DNA of 64,000 nucleotides from assembly GCA_016715985.1 (NCBI GenBank), contig JADJXD010000001.1, positions 2,356,001 to 2,420,000 of the forward strand. Direction: 5' to 3'. The translations under genes were made by a program, and so were the position numbers. Below are positions 1-9,084 of the stretch, one piece after another (within the stretch, counting starts at the first letter, position 1; each line of letters opens with the position of its first letter). The notes beneath the pieces were generated by a model. The model was not told the origin of the DNA, made no database searches, and was given only the letters and a program-made list of their open reading frames with translations. This DNA is from Saprospiraceae bacterium (lineage in GTDB: Bacteria > Bacteroidota > Bacteroidia > Chitinophagales > Saprospiraceae).

Positions 1-688
1 ATAAGGGGTGCGTATCATAACCCGGGTTGTTTTTCGTCAGGTTGGATGTTTCTCCTGTTTCAAGGTTAAACAAATACAAATCTGTGTTGGTACTTAATGC
101 AGCGTCTGTTCCATATTTTTTCTTGCTGACATATAGAATATTTTTACTGTCCGGACTCCAGATATAATCTTCATCACCCCCGAAAGGCTTCTGCGGGGAA
201 TGAAATGCCTGATTCATCATAATGTCTGTCTCCGTAGTATCATCCGATTTTTTGTAAAAGACGTGGTTGAAAAGTCCGGTATTCCAGGCGTCCCAATGTC
301 TGTAATCCAAAGTCTCGTAAATATAAACATTGGATTCGGGCATATCTTTATGAATGTGTTTGCCCTGAATATTTTTAAGCTGAACTTCTTTGTGATATAA
401 TTTGTACAACCCGTCGGGAGACATATTTTTATCCGTCACCAGATCCTGATATTTTTCGATCATTGTGGCCTGACCTCCTGTGACAGGAATTGAATAGGTT
501 TTGGTATATGATTTATTTTCTTCCAATGAAGGCGTTGTCACATTATAAATGACAGACTTCCCGTCTTTAGTTATTCCGATAGCTGATACACGTCCCAGTT
601 TCCAGAGAAGATCAGGCGTCATGACATTTTGGGCGGAAAGCGTGATACTAAAAACAAAAGAAATCAATATGCTGATAAAAAACTTCAT
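1..688 (-). CDS. S9-family peptidase, N-terminal part (cut by window edge)
   Basis: Read on the minus strand from ATG at 688, the frame stays open to the window edge, giving the first 229 residues. They start with a signal peptide (MKFFISILISFVFSITLSAQ) and continue as a beta-propeller-like region with WD40-type strands such as YIWSPDSKNILYVS and a run ending in TGETSNLT. This is the usual N-terminus of secreted prolyl-oligopeptidase-type (S9) peptidases of Bacteroidota, which trim peptides outside the cytoplasm. The catalytic Ser-Asp-His domain would lie to the left of the window and cannot be checked. The family call rests on the propeller style and the signal peptide, so a different propeller protein remains possible. 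Confidence 0.7.
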   Translation of the reverse strand, partial: MKFFISILISFVFSITLSAQNVMTPDLLWKLGRVSAIGITKDGKSVIYNVTTPSLEENKSYTKTYSIPVTGGQATMIEKYQDLVTDKNMSPDGLYKLYHKEVQLKNIQGKHIHKDMPESNVYIYETLDYRHWDAWNTGLFNHVFYKKSDDTTETDIMMNQAFHSPQKPFGGDEDYIWSPDSKNILYVSKKKYGTDAALSTNTDLYLFNLETGETSNLTKNNPGYDTHPL

Positions 689-1163
689 AAATTCAATTTT
701 TAAAATGGTAAAAAATTTGATATTTTCATTTCCTCAAAGAAATCTGAGAATGAAATGACGCCAAAAATAAAGTTTTTGAAATAAAAACCAGGTGTTTAAC
801 ATAATTTTATGGGTCTTTATTGATTATGGTGTGTATAATAAAGCACAATTAATAAATAAGGTCCAAGCCATATAAAAAATATGCGAATGCCATACCTTAA
901 GGTAGAATGCCAAAAAGCGTGGCCGTTCCGGTACGCGGAGCGATTTAGCGGAACTAGACTTTTTTGTTTACTTTTTTTCTGCGCTGCATTCCAAAGGAAT
1001 ATGCATGGCAATGAAAAAAAGTAAAAGCCTGTCGCGGCTTGAGCGACAAAGCCCGACAGTCGAAGAAATGTAGAATATTAAGACATCAGCATTTTCATGG
1101 ATTAAGGTAAAAACTGTGCGATATGTCATTTGTACTTTTTACGAAATCAATACCCACTTATTT
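689..1163. other. Gene-free stretch between nadE and the S9 peptidase
   Basis: This 475-bp gap holds no convincing gene. A 64-codon frame on the minus strand lacks family features and overlaps repeat-like sequence. The gap contains the imperfect hairpin at 967-1025 and, just right of it, a GC-richer patch in which GCGAC, GCTTG and CCCGAC words recur in short inverted arrangement. The style is that of decayed intergenic repeats of Bacteroidota rather than coding DNA. Confidence 0.6.
967..1025. repeat. Imperfect intergenic hairpin with 12-bp outer arms
   Basis: The outer arms TTTACTTTTTTT (967-978) and AAAAAAAGTAAA (1014-1025) are perfect complements. An inner stem ATTCC/GGAAT (988-992 and 996-1000) closes on an AAA loop. 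It lies about 140 bp beyond the nadE stop, too far for an ordinary intrinsic terminator, so a REP-like intergenic repeat is the better reading. Confidence 0.6.
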
Positions 1164-2801
1164 TCAATTCAAATACTTTCCGACAATAGGCATTCGGCGA
1201 CCCATTCCGAAGGCTTTGGAACTCACCCTCAAAACCGGTGCGGTCTGATATCTTTTAAATTCATTGATATTTACCAATCTTAAAATCCTTCTGACCAATG
1301 CCGCATCAAAACCCATCTCTATGATCTCCTGCGGACCTTTTCGTTTTTCTACATATTGATACAGGATGGTATCCAATATATCATAATCAGGAAGGCTGTC
1401 GCTATCTTTTTGGTTGGGACGTAGCTCAGCGGATGGTGGCTTTATAATGGAGTTTAACGGAATAACTTCACCGTCTTTATTCATATATCGGGCAAGGTCA
1501 TATACTTCTGTTTTGTAAACATCTCCCAGCACTGAAAGTCCCCCGCAAAGGTCTCCGTACAGTGTTCCGTAACCGACAGCCATCTCACTTTTATTGGTGG
1601 TGTTCAGAAGTATATTTCCGAATTTATTGGATATAGCCATATTGAGAATGCCTCTGATTCTTGCCTGTATGTTTTCTTCAGTTACATTAAACGAAGTACC
1701 TTCAAACATCGGGTCGAGTTTTTCCATAAAAGCATCAAAAACATCCTTAATAGGAATGATATCGTACGGCATATCAAGGTTTTTGGCAAGTTGTACGGCA
1801 TCATCTACGGAATGATCAGAGGAAAACTGTGATGGCATCAGCAAGACTCTCACGTTTTCAGCACCCAAGGCTCTCGCCGCCAAAACAGCCGTAACCGCAG
1901 AATCGATTCCTCCCGATAAACCCAATACTGCTTTCGTAAATCCAAGTTTTCTGAAATAATCTCCGATACCCATCACCAGGGCATCATGAATCAGTTTAAT
2001 TTTTATTTTCTCTGATTCATTTTCTTTGCCGCCTGTGATAACTTCATCAAGTTTATAGTGTCGAACACACTCTTCAAAGTAAGGTAATTCATCATAAACT
2101 TTTCCGTCCTGTGATACAACTAAGCTTCCCCCGTCAAAAATCAACTCTGTCTGTGCTCCGCAATGATTGATATAAAACATTGGAATCCCGTATCGGGCGA
2201 CATTGGCTTTTACAATATGAATTCTGTTAGTTGCCTGATTGTAATGAAAAGGTGACGCAGACACATTAACGATAAAATCCGGTTTTTCAGACATCATTTC
2301 ATCCAATGGAATAATTGTATATAAGGGATCTTCCACTCCGACATCCCATATATCTTCACAAATGGTGATAGCTATTTTCTTTCCTTTAAAATCAGCAACT
2401 GACCAGCTTTTTGCGGGTTCAAAATATCTGTATTCATCAAAGACATCATAAGTTGGCAACAAGGTTTTATGTTGTATAAATTGAATTTTGCCTTCATCCA
2501 ACAGATAAGCGGAATTAAATAAATGTTTTCCTTTCAAATCCGGATTGACACAAGGGGCCCCGACTATGATCCCGATATCATGGGACACGGTGCATAGTTT
2601 TTCAATACATTCATTAGAAAGTCGGATAAAATCATCAAATTCCAGAAAATCTCTGGGCGGGTAGCCGCAGGTAGCCAACTCACTAAAGCATATCAGGTCA
2701 GACCCTTCCGCTTTTGCCTTAGAGATTGCATCCAGCATTTTATTCAGATTACCCTCAAAATTGCCAATATGATAATCCAGTTGTGCAATACTTATTTTCA
2801 T
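1164..2801 (-). CDS. nadE: Glutamine-dependent NAD+ synthetase
   Basis: This 545-aa cytoplasmic enzyme makes NAD+ from deamido-NAD+ (nicotinate adenine dinucleotide), ATP and glutamine, the last step of NAD biosynthesis. The N-terminal nitrilase-type glutaminase domain (about 1-250) has the Glu-Lys-Cys triad at E41 (FSELATCGYPPRD), K112 (HKTLLPTYDVFDE) and C148 (ICEDIWD). The C-terminal synthetase domain has the ATP-binding PP-loop LSGGIDSA at about 295-302. Both halves are intact and the length is normal for two-domain bacterial NadE. It stands alone on the minus strand and is preceded only by a short AT-rich leader with a small CCCAC/GTGGG inverted repeat. No regulatory element was recognised. 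Confidence 0.96.
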   Translation of the reverse strand: MKISIAQLDYHIGNFEGNLNKMLDAISKAKAEGSDLICFSELATCGYPPRDFLEFDDFIRLSNECIEKLCTVSHDIGIIVGAPCVNPDLKGKHLFNSAYLLDEGKIQFIQHKTLLPTYDVFDEYRYFEPAKSWSVADFKGKKIAITICEDIWDVGVEDPLYTIIPLDEMMSEKPDFIVNVSASPFHYNQATNRIHIVKANVARYGIPMFYINHCGAQTELIFDGGSLVVSQDGKVYDELPYFEECVRHYKLDEVITGGKENESEKIKIKLIHDALVMGIGDYFRKLGFTKAVLGLSGGIDSAVTAVLAARALGAENVRVLLMPSQFSSDHSVDDAVQLAKNLDMPYDIIPIKDVFDAFMEKLDPMFEGTSFNVTEENIQARIRGILNMAISNKFGNILLNTTNKSEMAVGYGTLYGDLCGGLSVLGDVYKTEVYDLARYMNKDGEVIPLNSIIKPPSAELRPNQKDSDSLPDYDILDTILYQYVEKRKGPQEIIEMGFDAALVRRILRLVNINEFKRYQTAPVLRVSSKAFGMGRRMPIVGKYLN

Positions 2802-2895
2802 TTATTTATTTTTATTAACCCACATCAGGTGGGATGATTTCACTAAATTCGCTATTTTGCCAAACTCCAATTTTACCAAGTTTTTCTTTCATCCA

Positions 2896-3537
2896 TCATA
2901 GTTGTTGTTTTATAATTTTGTTTACTTCGTCTGATTTATTTAGTATCATTAAATGTCCTCCGTTTTTCACATTCATGTTGCAATTTACAAAACTCAAAGG
3001 TAAAATTCTGTCATTTGTTCCGTGAATATGAAATATATTTTTAATCTTCGTTTGGTTTTTCCACCGAGCAACTTTGTCAACAGCCCACTTTAAAAAAGTC
3101 GGGTCGGTGTCAATAAGAATTTGGTCTAAAAGCTGTTTTTCAAATGTTGAACTTATCCCAAAAAACCAGTTTGTAATAAAGTTTGAACTTTTTAAAAGTC
3201 TTGTTGGTATAATTTTGTGAAGTCTTATTTGTCCAGCAAAACGGTAGTAAAATGGAATTTCATTCTTTGCTTTGACAGAAGATATCAAAATCACCTTTTC
3301 GGTGTCAATTTGTTTAGCCACTTCAACTGCAATAATTCCACCGAACGAAAGTCCAATTAAAGTTGGTTTTGTTGTTGTGATTTGGTCAAGAAGTTGTTTT
3401 GCGTAATGTTCAATAGTTTCATTGTCTTGTGGAAGAATCCATTTAATAAAAGTTGTCTTGAAGTCAGAAAAGTCAAGTTTTTGAAAAACTCTTTCGTCTG
3501 CTCCAAGTCCGCTAAATATGTAAAGTTCTTTTGTCAA
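2896..3537 (-). CDS. Small alpha/beta-hydrolase, TTG start
   Basis: The 213-aa protein opens with YIFSGLGADERVF, carries the nucleophile elbow GLSFGG (Ser64), and near the end has HGTNDRILP (candidate acid Asp) and GGHLMI (candidate catalytic His). This is a complete Ser-Asp-His alpha/beta-hydrolase core without a large cap domain. The substrate cannot be told. The start codon is TTG at 3537: an in-frame TAA lies five codons upstream, no ATG is available, and the protein begins exactly where the first beta strand should. Codon use looks more AT-rich than that of its neighbours, and no functional partner lies nearby, so recent acquisition is possible but not shown. Confidence 0.8.
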   Translation of the reverse strand: MTKELYIFSGLGADERVFQKLDFSDFKTTFIKWILPQDNETIEHYAKQLLDQITTTKPTLIGLSFGGIIAVEVAKQIDTEKVILISSVKAKNEIPFYYRFAGQIRLHKIIPTRLLKSSNFITNWFFGISSTFEKQLLDQILIDTDPTFLKWAVDKVARWKNQTKIKNIFHIHGTNDRILPLSFVNCNMNVKNGGHLMILNKSDEVNKIIKQQL

Positions 3538-3759
3538 CTTGATGAAATTTGCTTATAACTTTCGTTTTTTTTAAACCTATTGAAACAATGAATTCTGGAA
3601 AAGCACGAAAATATTTTATTTCCTAAAAATTTATTGCGTTTATAAAGTACAACAATGATAAAAATGTCTTAAAGTTGAAAGAAACAATCTTTTTGAAATG
3701 TCAAAGATGTAAATTTGTTCGTTTAATACTATTCCAATCAATACTAAAATTACCAAATT

Positions 3760-4569
3760 ATGGCTTACGGCTTAAGAATCACTTTTTTGATTATTTTTAT
3801 TTTCGGATTGAATATCTTAAAAGGACAGGAAAATGCAGACACTATTCTGTATCCCGGCAAAGATTTTAGTCTGGAAGGTGCACTTGAATTGTTTAAGTTA
3901 TCTTCATCACCGGAAGATTTTGAAAGCAGGCTGAATGATGAAAACAGCGAAGTAAATAATCTGGATCTGAATGAAGACGGGGATGTGGATTATATTCATG
4001 TGACCAATAAAGTCAAAGGGGATGTACATTTATTGATACTCAGTACCTATATTTCAGAAAAAGAAGTTCAGGATATCGCTGTGATACAAATAGAAAAAAC
4101 CGGGAGCAATGAGGCAATGATACAGATTATCGGCGATAAAGATTTGTACGAAGGTGAAGTCATGGCGGAACCATATGAAGAAAATCAGGAAGAAAAGACA
4201 AAAAATGATGATGAGGTCTTTGACAGAAATAAAAAACAGGTAGTTGTAAATGTATGGACCTGGCCAAGTATCACGTACATTTATGCCAAAGGATATAAGC
4301 CCTGGATTTCACCCTGGAGATACAATTATTATCCGCCGGTGTGGAGACCACGGAGACCTTTGCCTTTCCTGCAGCATCGTGTACGAGTCTATAAGTATAA
4401 GTCATTCTACAGCATTTCGCCTGTTTACAGAATTCCGGTTGCCCAAAAAATGTACCGCCCCATCAGACGAACTTCAGTAACTGTTGTCAAAAGAAATGCT
4501 GTCATTAAAAAATCTGTAAGGACCGAAAGAGGGGGTAAAAAAAGAATTAACAGAAGTCGGAGAAACTGA
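3760..4569 (+). CDS. Secreted protein of unknown function with basic C-terminus
   Basis: The 269-aa product starts with a signal peptide (MAYGLRITFLIIFIFGLN, cleavage near GQ). An acidic region follows, with a calcium-loop-like DLNEDGDVDYI segment at about residue 70, in a mixed alpha/beta part that tracks 'EVQDIAVIQIEK'. The middle is rich in Trp, Tyr and Pro (WTWPSITYIYAKGYKPWISP), and the last 50 residues are strongly basic (RRTSVTVVKRNAVIKK, then RGGKKRINRSRRN). No enzyme motif was recognised. It is likely periplasmic or envelope-associated. The basic tail could bind nucleic acid, peptidoglycan or LPS, but that is speculation. It lies just upstream of the tRNA-Val promoter. Confidence 0.65.
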   Translation: MAYGLRITFLIIFIFGLNILKGQENADTILYPGKDFSLEGALELFKLSSSPEDFESRLNDENSEVNNLDLNEDGDVDYIHVTNKVKGDVHLLILSTYISEKEVQDIAVIQIEKTGSNEAMIQIIGDKDLYEGEVMAEPYEENQEEKTKNDDEVFDRNKKQVVVNVWTWPSITYIYAKGYKPWISPWRYNYYPPVWRPRRPLPFLQHRVRVYKYKSFYSISPVYRIPVAQKMYRPIRRTSVTVVKRNAVIKKSVRTERGGKKRINRSRRN

Positions 4570-4594
4570 ATAACAAAAAATTATTGGTAAAATA

Positions 4595-4625
4595 TTTGCC
4601 AAAAGAAATTAGAGTACTATATTTG
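4595..4625 (+). promoter_or_regulatory. Bacteroidota-type sigma-A promoter of tRNA-Val
   Basis: TTTG at 4595-4598, a 19-nt spacer and TATATTTG at 4618-4625 match the Bacteroidota primary-sigma consensus TTTG-N19-TAnnTTTG without mismatch. The -7 element ends 34 nt before the tRNA, which fits a short 5' leader. Confidence 0.75.
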
Positions 4626-4659
4626 CGCTCGCTTTTGAAGAAGGGCGTAAATACAGATA

Positions 4660-4734
4660 GGGAGATTAGCTCAGTTGGTTCAGAGCACCTCGTTTACACC
4701 GAGGGGGTCGGGGGTTCGAGCCCCTCATCTCCCA
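4660..4734 (+). tRNA. tRNA-Val (anticodon TAC)
   Basis: A complete cloverleaf can be folded: acceptor GGGAGAT/ATCTCCC, D-arm GCTC/GAGC, anticodon stem CCTCG/CGAGG around loop TTTACAC (anticodon TAC, valine GUA codons), five-base variable region GGGTC, T-arm GGGGG/CCCTC (one G-U pair) with loop TTCGAGC, discriminator A. The 75-nt gene does not encode CCA (the next bases are CAA), so the 3' end must be added after transcription, as is common in this phylum. Confidence 0.95.
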
Positions 4735-4744
4735 CAAAACAAAG

Positions 4745-4779
4745 AAGCAGTTATGAAGTCATTCGTAACTGCTTTTTTT
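4745..4779 (+). terminator. Intrinsic terminator after tRNA-Val
   Basis: The arms AAGCAGTTATGAA and TTCGTAACTGCTT pair with one G-U and are followed by a run of T. The site starts 10 nt beyond the tRNA and ends before cysQ. Confidence 0.85.
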
Positions 4780-4827
4780 ATTACCTCCCACTTTTCTACA
4801 TCTGCCTCTTAACCATTATTAAGTCCT

Positions 4828-5637
4828 ATGAATTATAAAGATATCCAAGTTGACCTGATTCATACAATATGCAGGCAGGCATCAGATGCTATCATATCTG
4901 TGTATAATCAATTAATTCGATCAGATATCGGATACAAATCAGATAATAGTCCTGTTACTCAGGCAGATTTACTTTCAGACGATATTATCAGAAAAGGATT
5001 GCAGTCATTATATCCGGATATTCCTGTTATCTCAGAAGAAGGAGAGATTCCAGAATATAAAATCCGAAAGAACTGGGAGCAAATCTGGATGGTAGATCCG
5101 CTTGATGGGACAACGGGATTTATAAAAAAAACAGGCGAGTTTGCTATTAATATTGCGTTCATTCACAAAAACAACTCTTGTGCAGGGTTTATTTTTACCC
5201 CGACAGATGGCAATTTGTATTATGCTATTAAAGATCAGGGAGCATTTTTAATAAGAGATAACAAAGCTATTCAATTAAGAGCCCGTACATTCAAGTTCAA
5301 TGATCCGGGTTTGCGGGTGTTGGTCAGCAGACACCATCAGGAATCCGGCACATCAGAATGGATACACTCGCTCAATCATCCTGAAATCATCATTAGTGGC
5401 GGTTCTAAAAAATTTGTTCAGATAGCATCCGGGGAAGCAGATTATTATCCCAGAATGACTCAACTAATGGAATGGGATACTGCTGCAGGTCAGATCATCA
5501 TTGAAGAATCCGGTGGAAAATTTATCAATGCTTCCAATGGTGAAAAAATTTCTTACAACTCCATAGACCTGAGGAACCCTGCATTTATTGCCAGCGGAAA
5601 TGTACTCAATTCGTTGTTTCAACGTAATTATTTTTAA
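4828..5637 (+). CDS. cysQ: 3'(2'),5'-bisphosphate nucleotidase (CysQ)
   Basis: This 269-aa cytoplasmic or membrane-associated phosphatase of the inositol monophosphatase superfamily removes the 3' phosphate from PAP, a by-product of sulfate assimilation and phosphopantetheine transfer. Metal-binding motifs are in place: SEEGE near residue 70, the family signature WMVDPLDGTTGF near 90, then GEFAINIAF, and the C-terminal MEWDTAAGQ with IIEESGG. The length is typical. The gene follows the tRNA terminator and is not obviously in an operon. A plain inositol monophosphatase is the alternative, but the 'KKTGEFAINIAFI' style after DGT favours CysQ. Confidence 0.9.
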   Translation: MNYKDIQVDLIHTICRQASDAIISVYNQLIRSDIGYKSDNSPVTQADLLSDDIIRKGLQSLYPDIPVISEEGEIPEYKIRKNWEQIWMVDPLDGTTGFIKKTGEFAINIAFIHKNNSCAGFIFTPTDGNLYYAIKDQGAFLIRDNKAIQLRARTFKFNDPGLRVLVSRHHQESGTSEWIHSLNHPEIIISGGSKKFVQIASGEADYYPRMTQLMEWDTAAGQIIIEESGGKFINASNGEKISYNSIDLRNPAFIASGNVLNSLFQRNYF

Positions 5638-5705
5638 ACCTATCCGGATTTTAAGCATTACCTTTGAGTAATTTATTACTTCGTACAAAAGTCATTTCTT
5701 ACAGA

Positions 5706-8033
5706 ATGAAATTTTATGTAATCATATTATTTTTGTTTTCCAACATCATTTTAATGGTAGCTCAGCCCCCTATTTGTGGCTCAACACCTGCTATGACTCC
5801 ATTTTGTGCCAATGCCTGTATTATTTGTGATATTAACGGTTTCAGGGGAATCAACAACAGTACTGTCACAGGTCAGGCTCCCCCGGGATTTTGTACTTCT
5901 TTTGTTCATCATATGCAATGGATAGGATTTATTGCCGGCAGTACCAATCTTAGATTGGAAGTTTTTGTTTTTAATTGTCGGTCAAACAACGGTCTGGAAA
6001 TCGGATTGTACGAAGGAATAGATTGCCAGAATTTCAGAAGAGTTAGTGAGTGTGATACGGATGTTCGTCCAAATCAGCGAAGAGTATTTGAAAATACAGT
6101 TCCCTTGACTATTGGTCAATATTATTATCTCGTCATGGATGGAAGTGCGAATGATGTCTGCAATTATGATATCACGGTTTTGCAAGGTAGCACACAAGTT
6201 GCACCACTCACTTCTGCAGCTGTAATTGATATACCGGATGAAATATGTGCTGTGAATAACTTTGAATTAAAAACTTCCGGAATCCCGGGAGCTACAATAT
6301 ATGAATGGTCAATTGACGGAGCATTTTTCAATCAAGGAACAAAGGTTTTACATACTTTTGAAAAACCAGGAACATACAATATCTGCCTGAAAGCTTCCAA
6401 TGTCTGTAACAGTGCTCCGGAATCCTGTAAAATGATTCTTGTAAAACCAACCATTAGAACAACACTTAAATATGAAATTTGCAACGAAGATTGTTATTTT
6501 TATAATGGTCAATCGTATTGTGAAACAGGTGTTTATGAAGTTACTTTTCCTGCTTCAAACGGATGTGATAGTATAGTGGAATTGGATATTATCAAAAAAG
6601 AAGAAATCTTTGGTCAGTTCCAAACGTATATTTGTGAGGGAGACACACTTTTTTTAGGAACAGGAAAGTTTTTTACACAAGGTAATCACATGGCTTTTAT
6701 ACAAAATGAAGATGGATGCAAGATTAATCTTTCACTAAATCTTAAATTGATTCCTTGTACGATTTTAAGCACACAGGAAGTAGTAAACGTAAATTGTTAT
6801 GCAGAAAAAAACGGTCAGGTAAAATTCAGAATAACACAGGGAGAGCCCCCTTTTAAATATACTGTCAGAAAATTAGAAAATGCTTCTTTTGAAAAAAACG
6901 GAACTATTGATTCGGGTGGGTTGATAATAGAAATAAATAATCTCGATGAAGGGAATTATCAGGTATTTGTGGAAGATTTGTATGGAAACTACGCTGTTTT
7001 TCAAGCTTTTGTTAGTCAACCTTCAGAACTCAAACTAAGCACAACCAGCACCATCCTTGAAGGTTATAATATTTCCTGTTTTGAAGGTAGTGACGGACAA
7101 GTTATACTGAATGCGGAAGGTGGTATTTCGCCTTATTTATATTTTTTAAATGACGTATCCGGTACAGCCAAAAGAAACAATCTGACAGCTGGAGTTTATA
7201 CAAGCAAGGTAGTGGACGATCATGGCTGTGTACGCACAAGAGATATTGTTTTAACACAGCCTGAAAAGATAAAGGCAGATATCAGTTATGAGCATCCCGA
7301 CTGTTCAGGGCCTGAAACCGGGAGCATCTTACTGAGTGAAATCTCCGGTGGAGTACAACCTTTTCGCTTGTTTCTAAATGAAAATAATTCGCAAAATTCC
7401 CTTAATTTTTCCAATCTCTCCGAAGGAAGTTATCAGGTAAAGATTGTAGATAAAAACGGATGTGAAACAATAGAAAATGTGAACCTGAAGGCACTTAAAA
7501 TTGCAAATGTTGAAGTATCATCAGAGTATAATATTGAATTGGGTGATTCTGTACTTCTGGATTTAAAAACTGATTCTGATATTGCCGGTATATCCTGGTT
7601 TCCTATCGAGGGACTTTCCTGTATTGATTGTGTTACACCAACTTCTTCTATCCGTAATGACATCATTTATAGCGTAAAGGTGCTTTCTTCAGATGGGTGT
7701 ATCACTGAAAGAAAAATAATGATCAATGTTATTAAGGACCGTACATTTGTGATCAGTAATATACACAATAGAAATTCAGAAGTTAACAATAAAAATATCA
7801 GATACCTTACTACAAAAGGAGCAGAAAGTATCTTGCTTTTTGAGATTTATGACCGTTGGGGAAATATGATCTTTAAAGATCAAAACTTAGCTGCCGGACT
7901 TCATGATGTTCCTTTTGAATATAACTTTCATGGAAATTATTTAAGCACGGGAGTGTATGTATATAAAGCAATTGTCCATTATCTGGATGATATAAATATT
8001 TCATATAGCGGTACACTGACTGTCTTAGATTAA
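5706..8033 (+). CDS. SprB-repeat surface protein with T9SS type B sorting domain
   Basis: I start it at ATG 5706 (775 aa), where a signal peptide begins (MKFYVIILFLFSNIILMVAQ). An earlier TTG at 5664 would add 14 residues that spoil it. The N-terminal third is Cys-rich and resembles secreted adhesin ectodomains. A PKD-like segment follows at about 195-250, then three SprB-type repeats marked by PPFKYTVR, SCFEGSDGQV/GGISPYLYFL and GGVQPFRLFL. The end (IYDRWGNMIFKDQNL to the final TLTVLD) is the gliding-motility-associated type B C-terminal domain that directs export by the type IX system and surface attachment. It is likely a cell-surface adhesin. The C-terminal domain call is strong; the ligand is unknown. 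Confidence 0.88.
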   Translation: MKFYVIILFLFSNIILMVAQPPICGSTPAMTPFCANACIICDINGFRGINNSTVTGQAPPGFCTSFVHHMQWIGFIAGSTNLRLEVFVFNCRSNNGLEIGLYEGIDCQNFRRVSECDTDVRPNQRRVFENTVPLTIGQYYYLVMDGSANDVCNYDITVLQGSTQVAPLTSAAVIDIPDEICAVNNFELKTSGIPGATIYEWSIDGAFFNQGTKVLHTFEKPGTYNICLKASNVCNSAPESCKMILVKPTIRTTLKYEICNEDCYFYNGQSYCETGVYEVTFPASNGCDSIVELDIIKKEEIFGQFQTYICEGDTLFLGTGKFFTQGNHMAFIQNEDGCKINLSLNLKLIPCTILSTQEVVNVNCYAEKNGQVKFRITQGEPPFKYTVRKLENASFEKNGTIDSGGLIIEINNLDEGNYQVFVEDLYGNYAVFQAFVSQPSELKLSTTSTILEGYNISCFEGSDGQVILNAEGGISPYLYFLNDVSGTAKRNNLTAGVYTSKVVDDHGCVRTRDIVLTQPEKIKADISYEHPDCSGPETGSILLSEISGGVQPFRLFLNENNSQNSLNFSNLSEGSYQVKIVDKNGCETIENVNLKALKIANVEVSSEYNIELGDSVLLDLKTDSDIAGISWFPIEGLSCIDCVTPTSSIRNDIIYSVKVLSSDGCITERKIMINVIKDRTFVISNIHNRNSEVNNKNIRYLTTKGAESILLFEIYDRWGNMIFKDQNLAAGLHDVPFEYNFHGNYLSTGVYVYKAIVHYLDDINISYSGTLTVLD

Positions 8034-8070
8034 AATCAATTTCATTTCAATTTAAAATATTTTCTTTCAA

Positions 8071-9084
8071 TTGAATAACACAAAAGTTAAAATACTGATT
8101 ATCCAAACCGCTTTCATTGGTGATGTCATTCTGGCTACCGCTATACTTGAAAAACTACATAAACATTTTCCGGATGCAGTACTGGATATTCTGATAAAAA
8201 AAGGAAATGAAAGTCTTTTTCAGAATCATCCATACCTGAATAAAATTTGGGTTTTGGAAAAATCAAAGAATAAATTCACCTGCACTGCGAAACTGATTTT
8301 GGAAATCAGAAAACAATCTTTTGATAAAGTGATCAATCTGCACAGGTTTTTTTCAAGTGGTTTGATTACGGTTTTGTCCAATGCAAAAATGACTTTTGGA
8401 TTTGATAAAAATCCGCTTTCTTTTTTCTTTTCTAAAACAGTGCCCCATCAGATTTCAGAGAAAAAAAATTCTGTTCATGAGATTCAAAGAAATCAGAATC
8501 TGATATCGATTTTTACCGATAATATTCCCGAAAAACCGGTATTGTATCCTTCAGAATCCGATTTTCAGGTTCTTGCAAACCATAAATTATTAAAACCTTA
8601 TGTTTGTATATCACCGGCATCTGTCTGGTTTACCAAACAATGGCCTTCTGAAAAGTGGATTCAATTGATTCAAAAACTGGATTCAGAAATAACAATCTTT
8701 TTATTAGGTTCTGGAAATGATCTGCAATTGTGTAACGATATTGCTGAAAAATCAGGGTCAAAAAAAGTGAGGGTTCTTGCCGGTAAACTATCTTTACTTC
8801 AGTCTGCGGCACTCGTGAAAACTGCTGAAATGAATTATGTAAATGATTCAGGACCTTTACATCTTTGCTCAGCCGTTAATGCTCCTGTTACGGCTATTTT
8901 TTGTTCTACTGTACCGGAATTCGGTTTTGGACCATTATCAGATCATTCACACATTGCCCAGACAGATCATGTGTTGAAATGCCGTCCTTGTAGTTTACAC
9001 GGCAGAAAAAGCTGTCCTGAAGGTCATTTTAAATGTGCAGAAATCGAAATTGATAAAATACATATCGTAAAATCAAAAGTTTGA
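8071..9084 (+). CDS. Glycosyltransferase family 9 (heptosyltransferase-like), TTG start
   Basis: The 337-aa protein begins KVKILIIQTAFIGDVILAT, the classical first strand and GD motif of ADP-heptose:LPS heptosyltransferases. Its C-terminal half has SPASVWFTKQWPSEKW and NDSGPLHLCSAVNAPV, the GT9 donor-binding region. It probably adds a sugar to the LPS core or a surface glycan on the cytoplasmic face of the inner membrane. TTG at 8071 is the only start that keeps the first beta strand. The C-terminus has a Cys-rich end (CRPCSLHGRKSCPEGH) often seen in Bacteroidota GT9 proteins. Its last 12 bp overlap the convergent glucosaminidase gene. The exact sugar cannot be told. Confidence 0.88.
   Translation: MNNTKVKILIIQTAFIGDVILATAILEKLHKHFPDAVLDILIKKGNESLFQNHPYLNKIWVLEKSKNKFTCTAKLILEIRKQSFDKVINLHRFFSSGLITVLSNAKMTFGFDKNPLSFFFSKTVPHQISEKKNSVHEIQRNQNLISIFTDNIPEKPVLYPSESDFQVLANHKLLKPYVCISPASVWFTKQWPSEKWIQLIQKLDSEITIFLLGSGNDLQLCNDIAEKSGSKKVRVLAGKLSLLQSAALVKTAEMNYVNDSGPLHLCSAVNAPVTAIFCSTVPEFGFGPLSDHSHIAQTDHVLKCRPCSLHGRKSCPEGHFKCAEIEIDKIHIVKSKV

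Noticed and set aside
817..1011. 64-codon minus-strand frame
   Set aside because: It overlaps the hairpin at 967-1025 and has no recognisable protein feature.
3675..3869. Open frame overlapping the start of the secreted protein gene
   Set aside because: It is out of frame with the signal-peptide-bearing gene at 3760 and has no family features.
4584..4838. Open frame across the tRNA gene
   Set aside because: It only reads through the promoter, tRNA-Val and terminator; the RNA gene explains the sequence.
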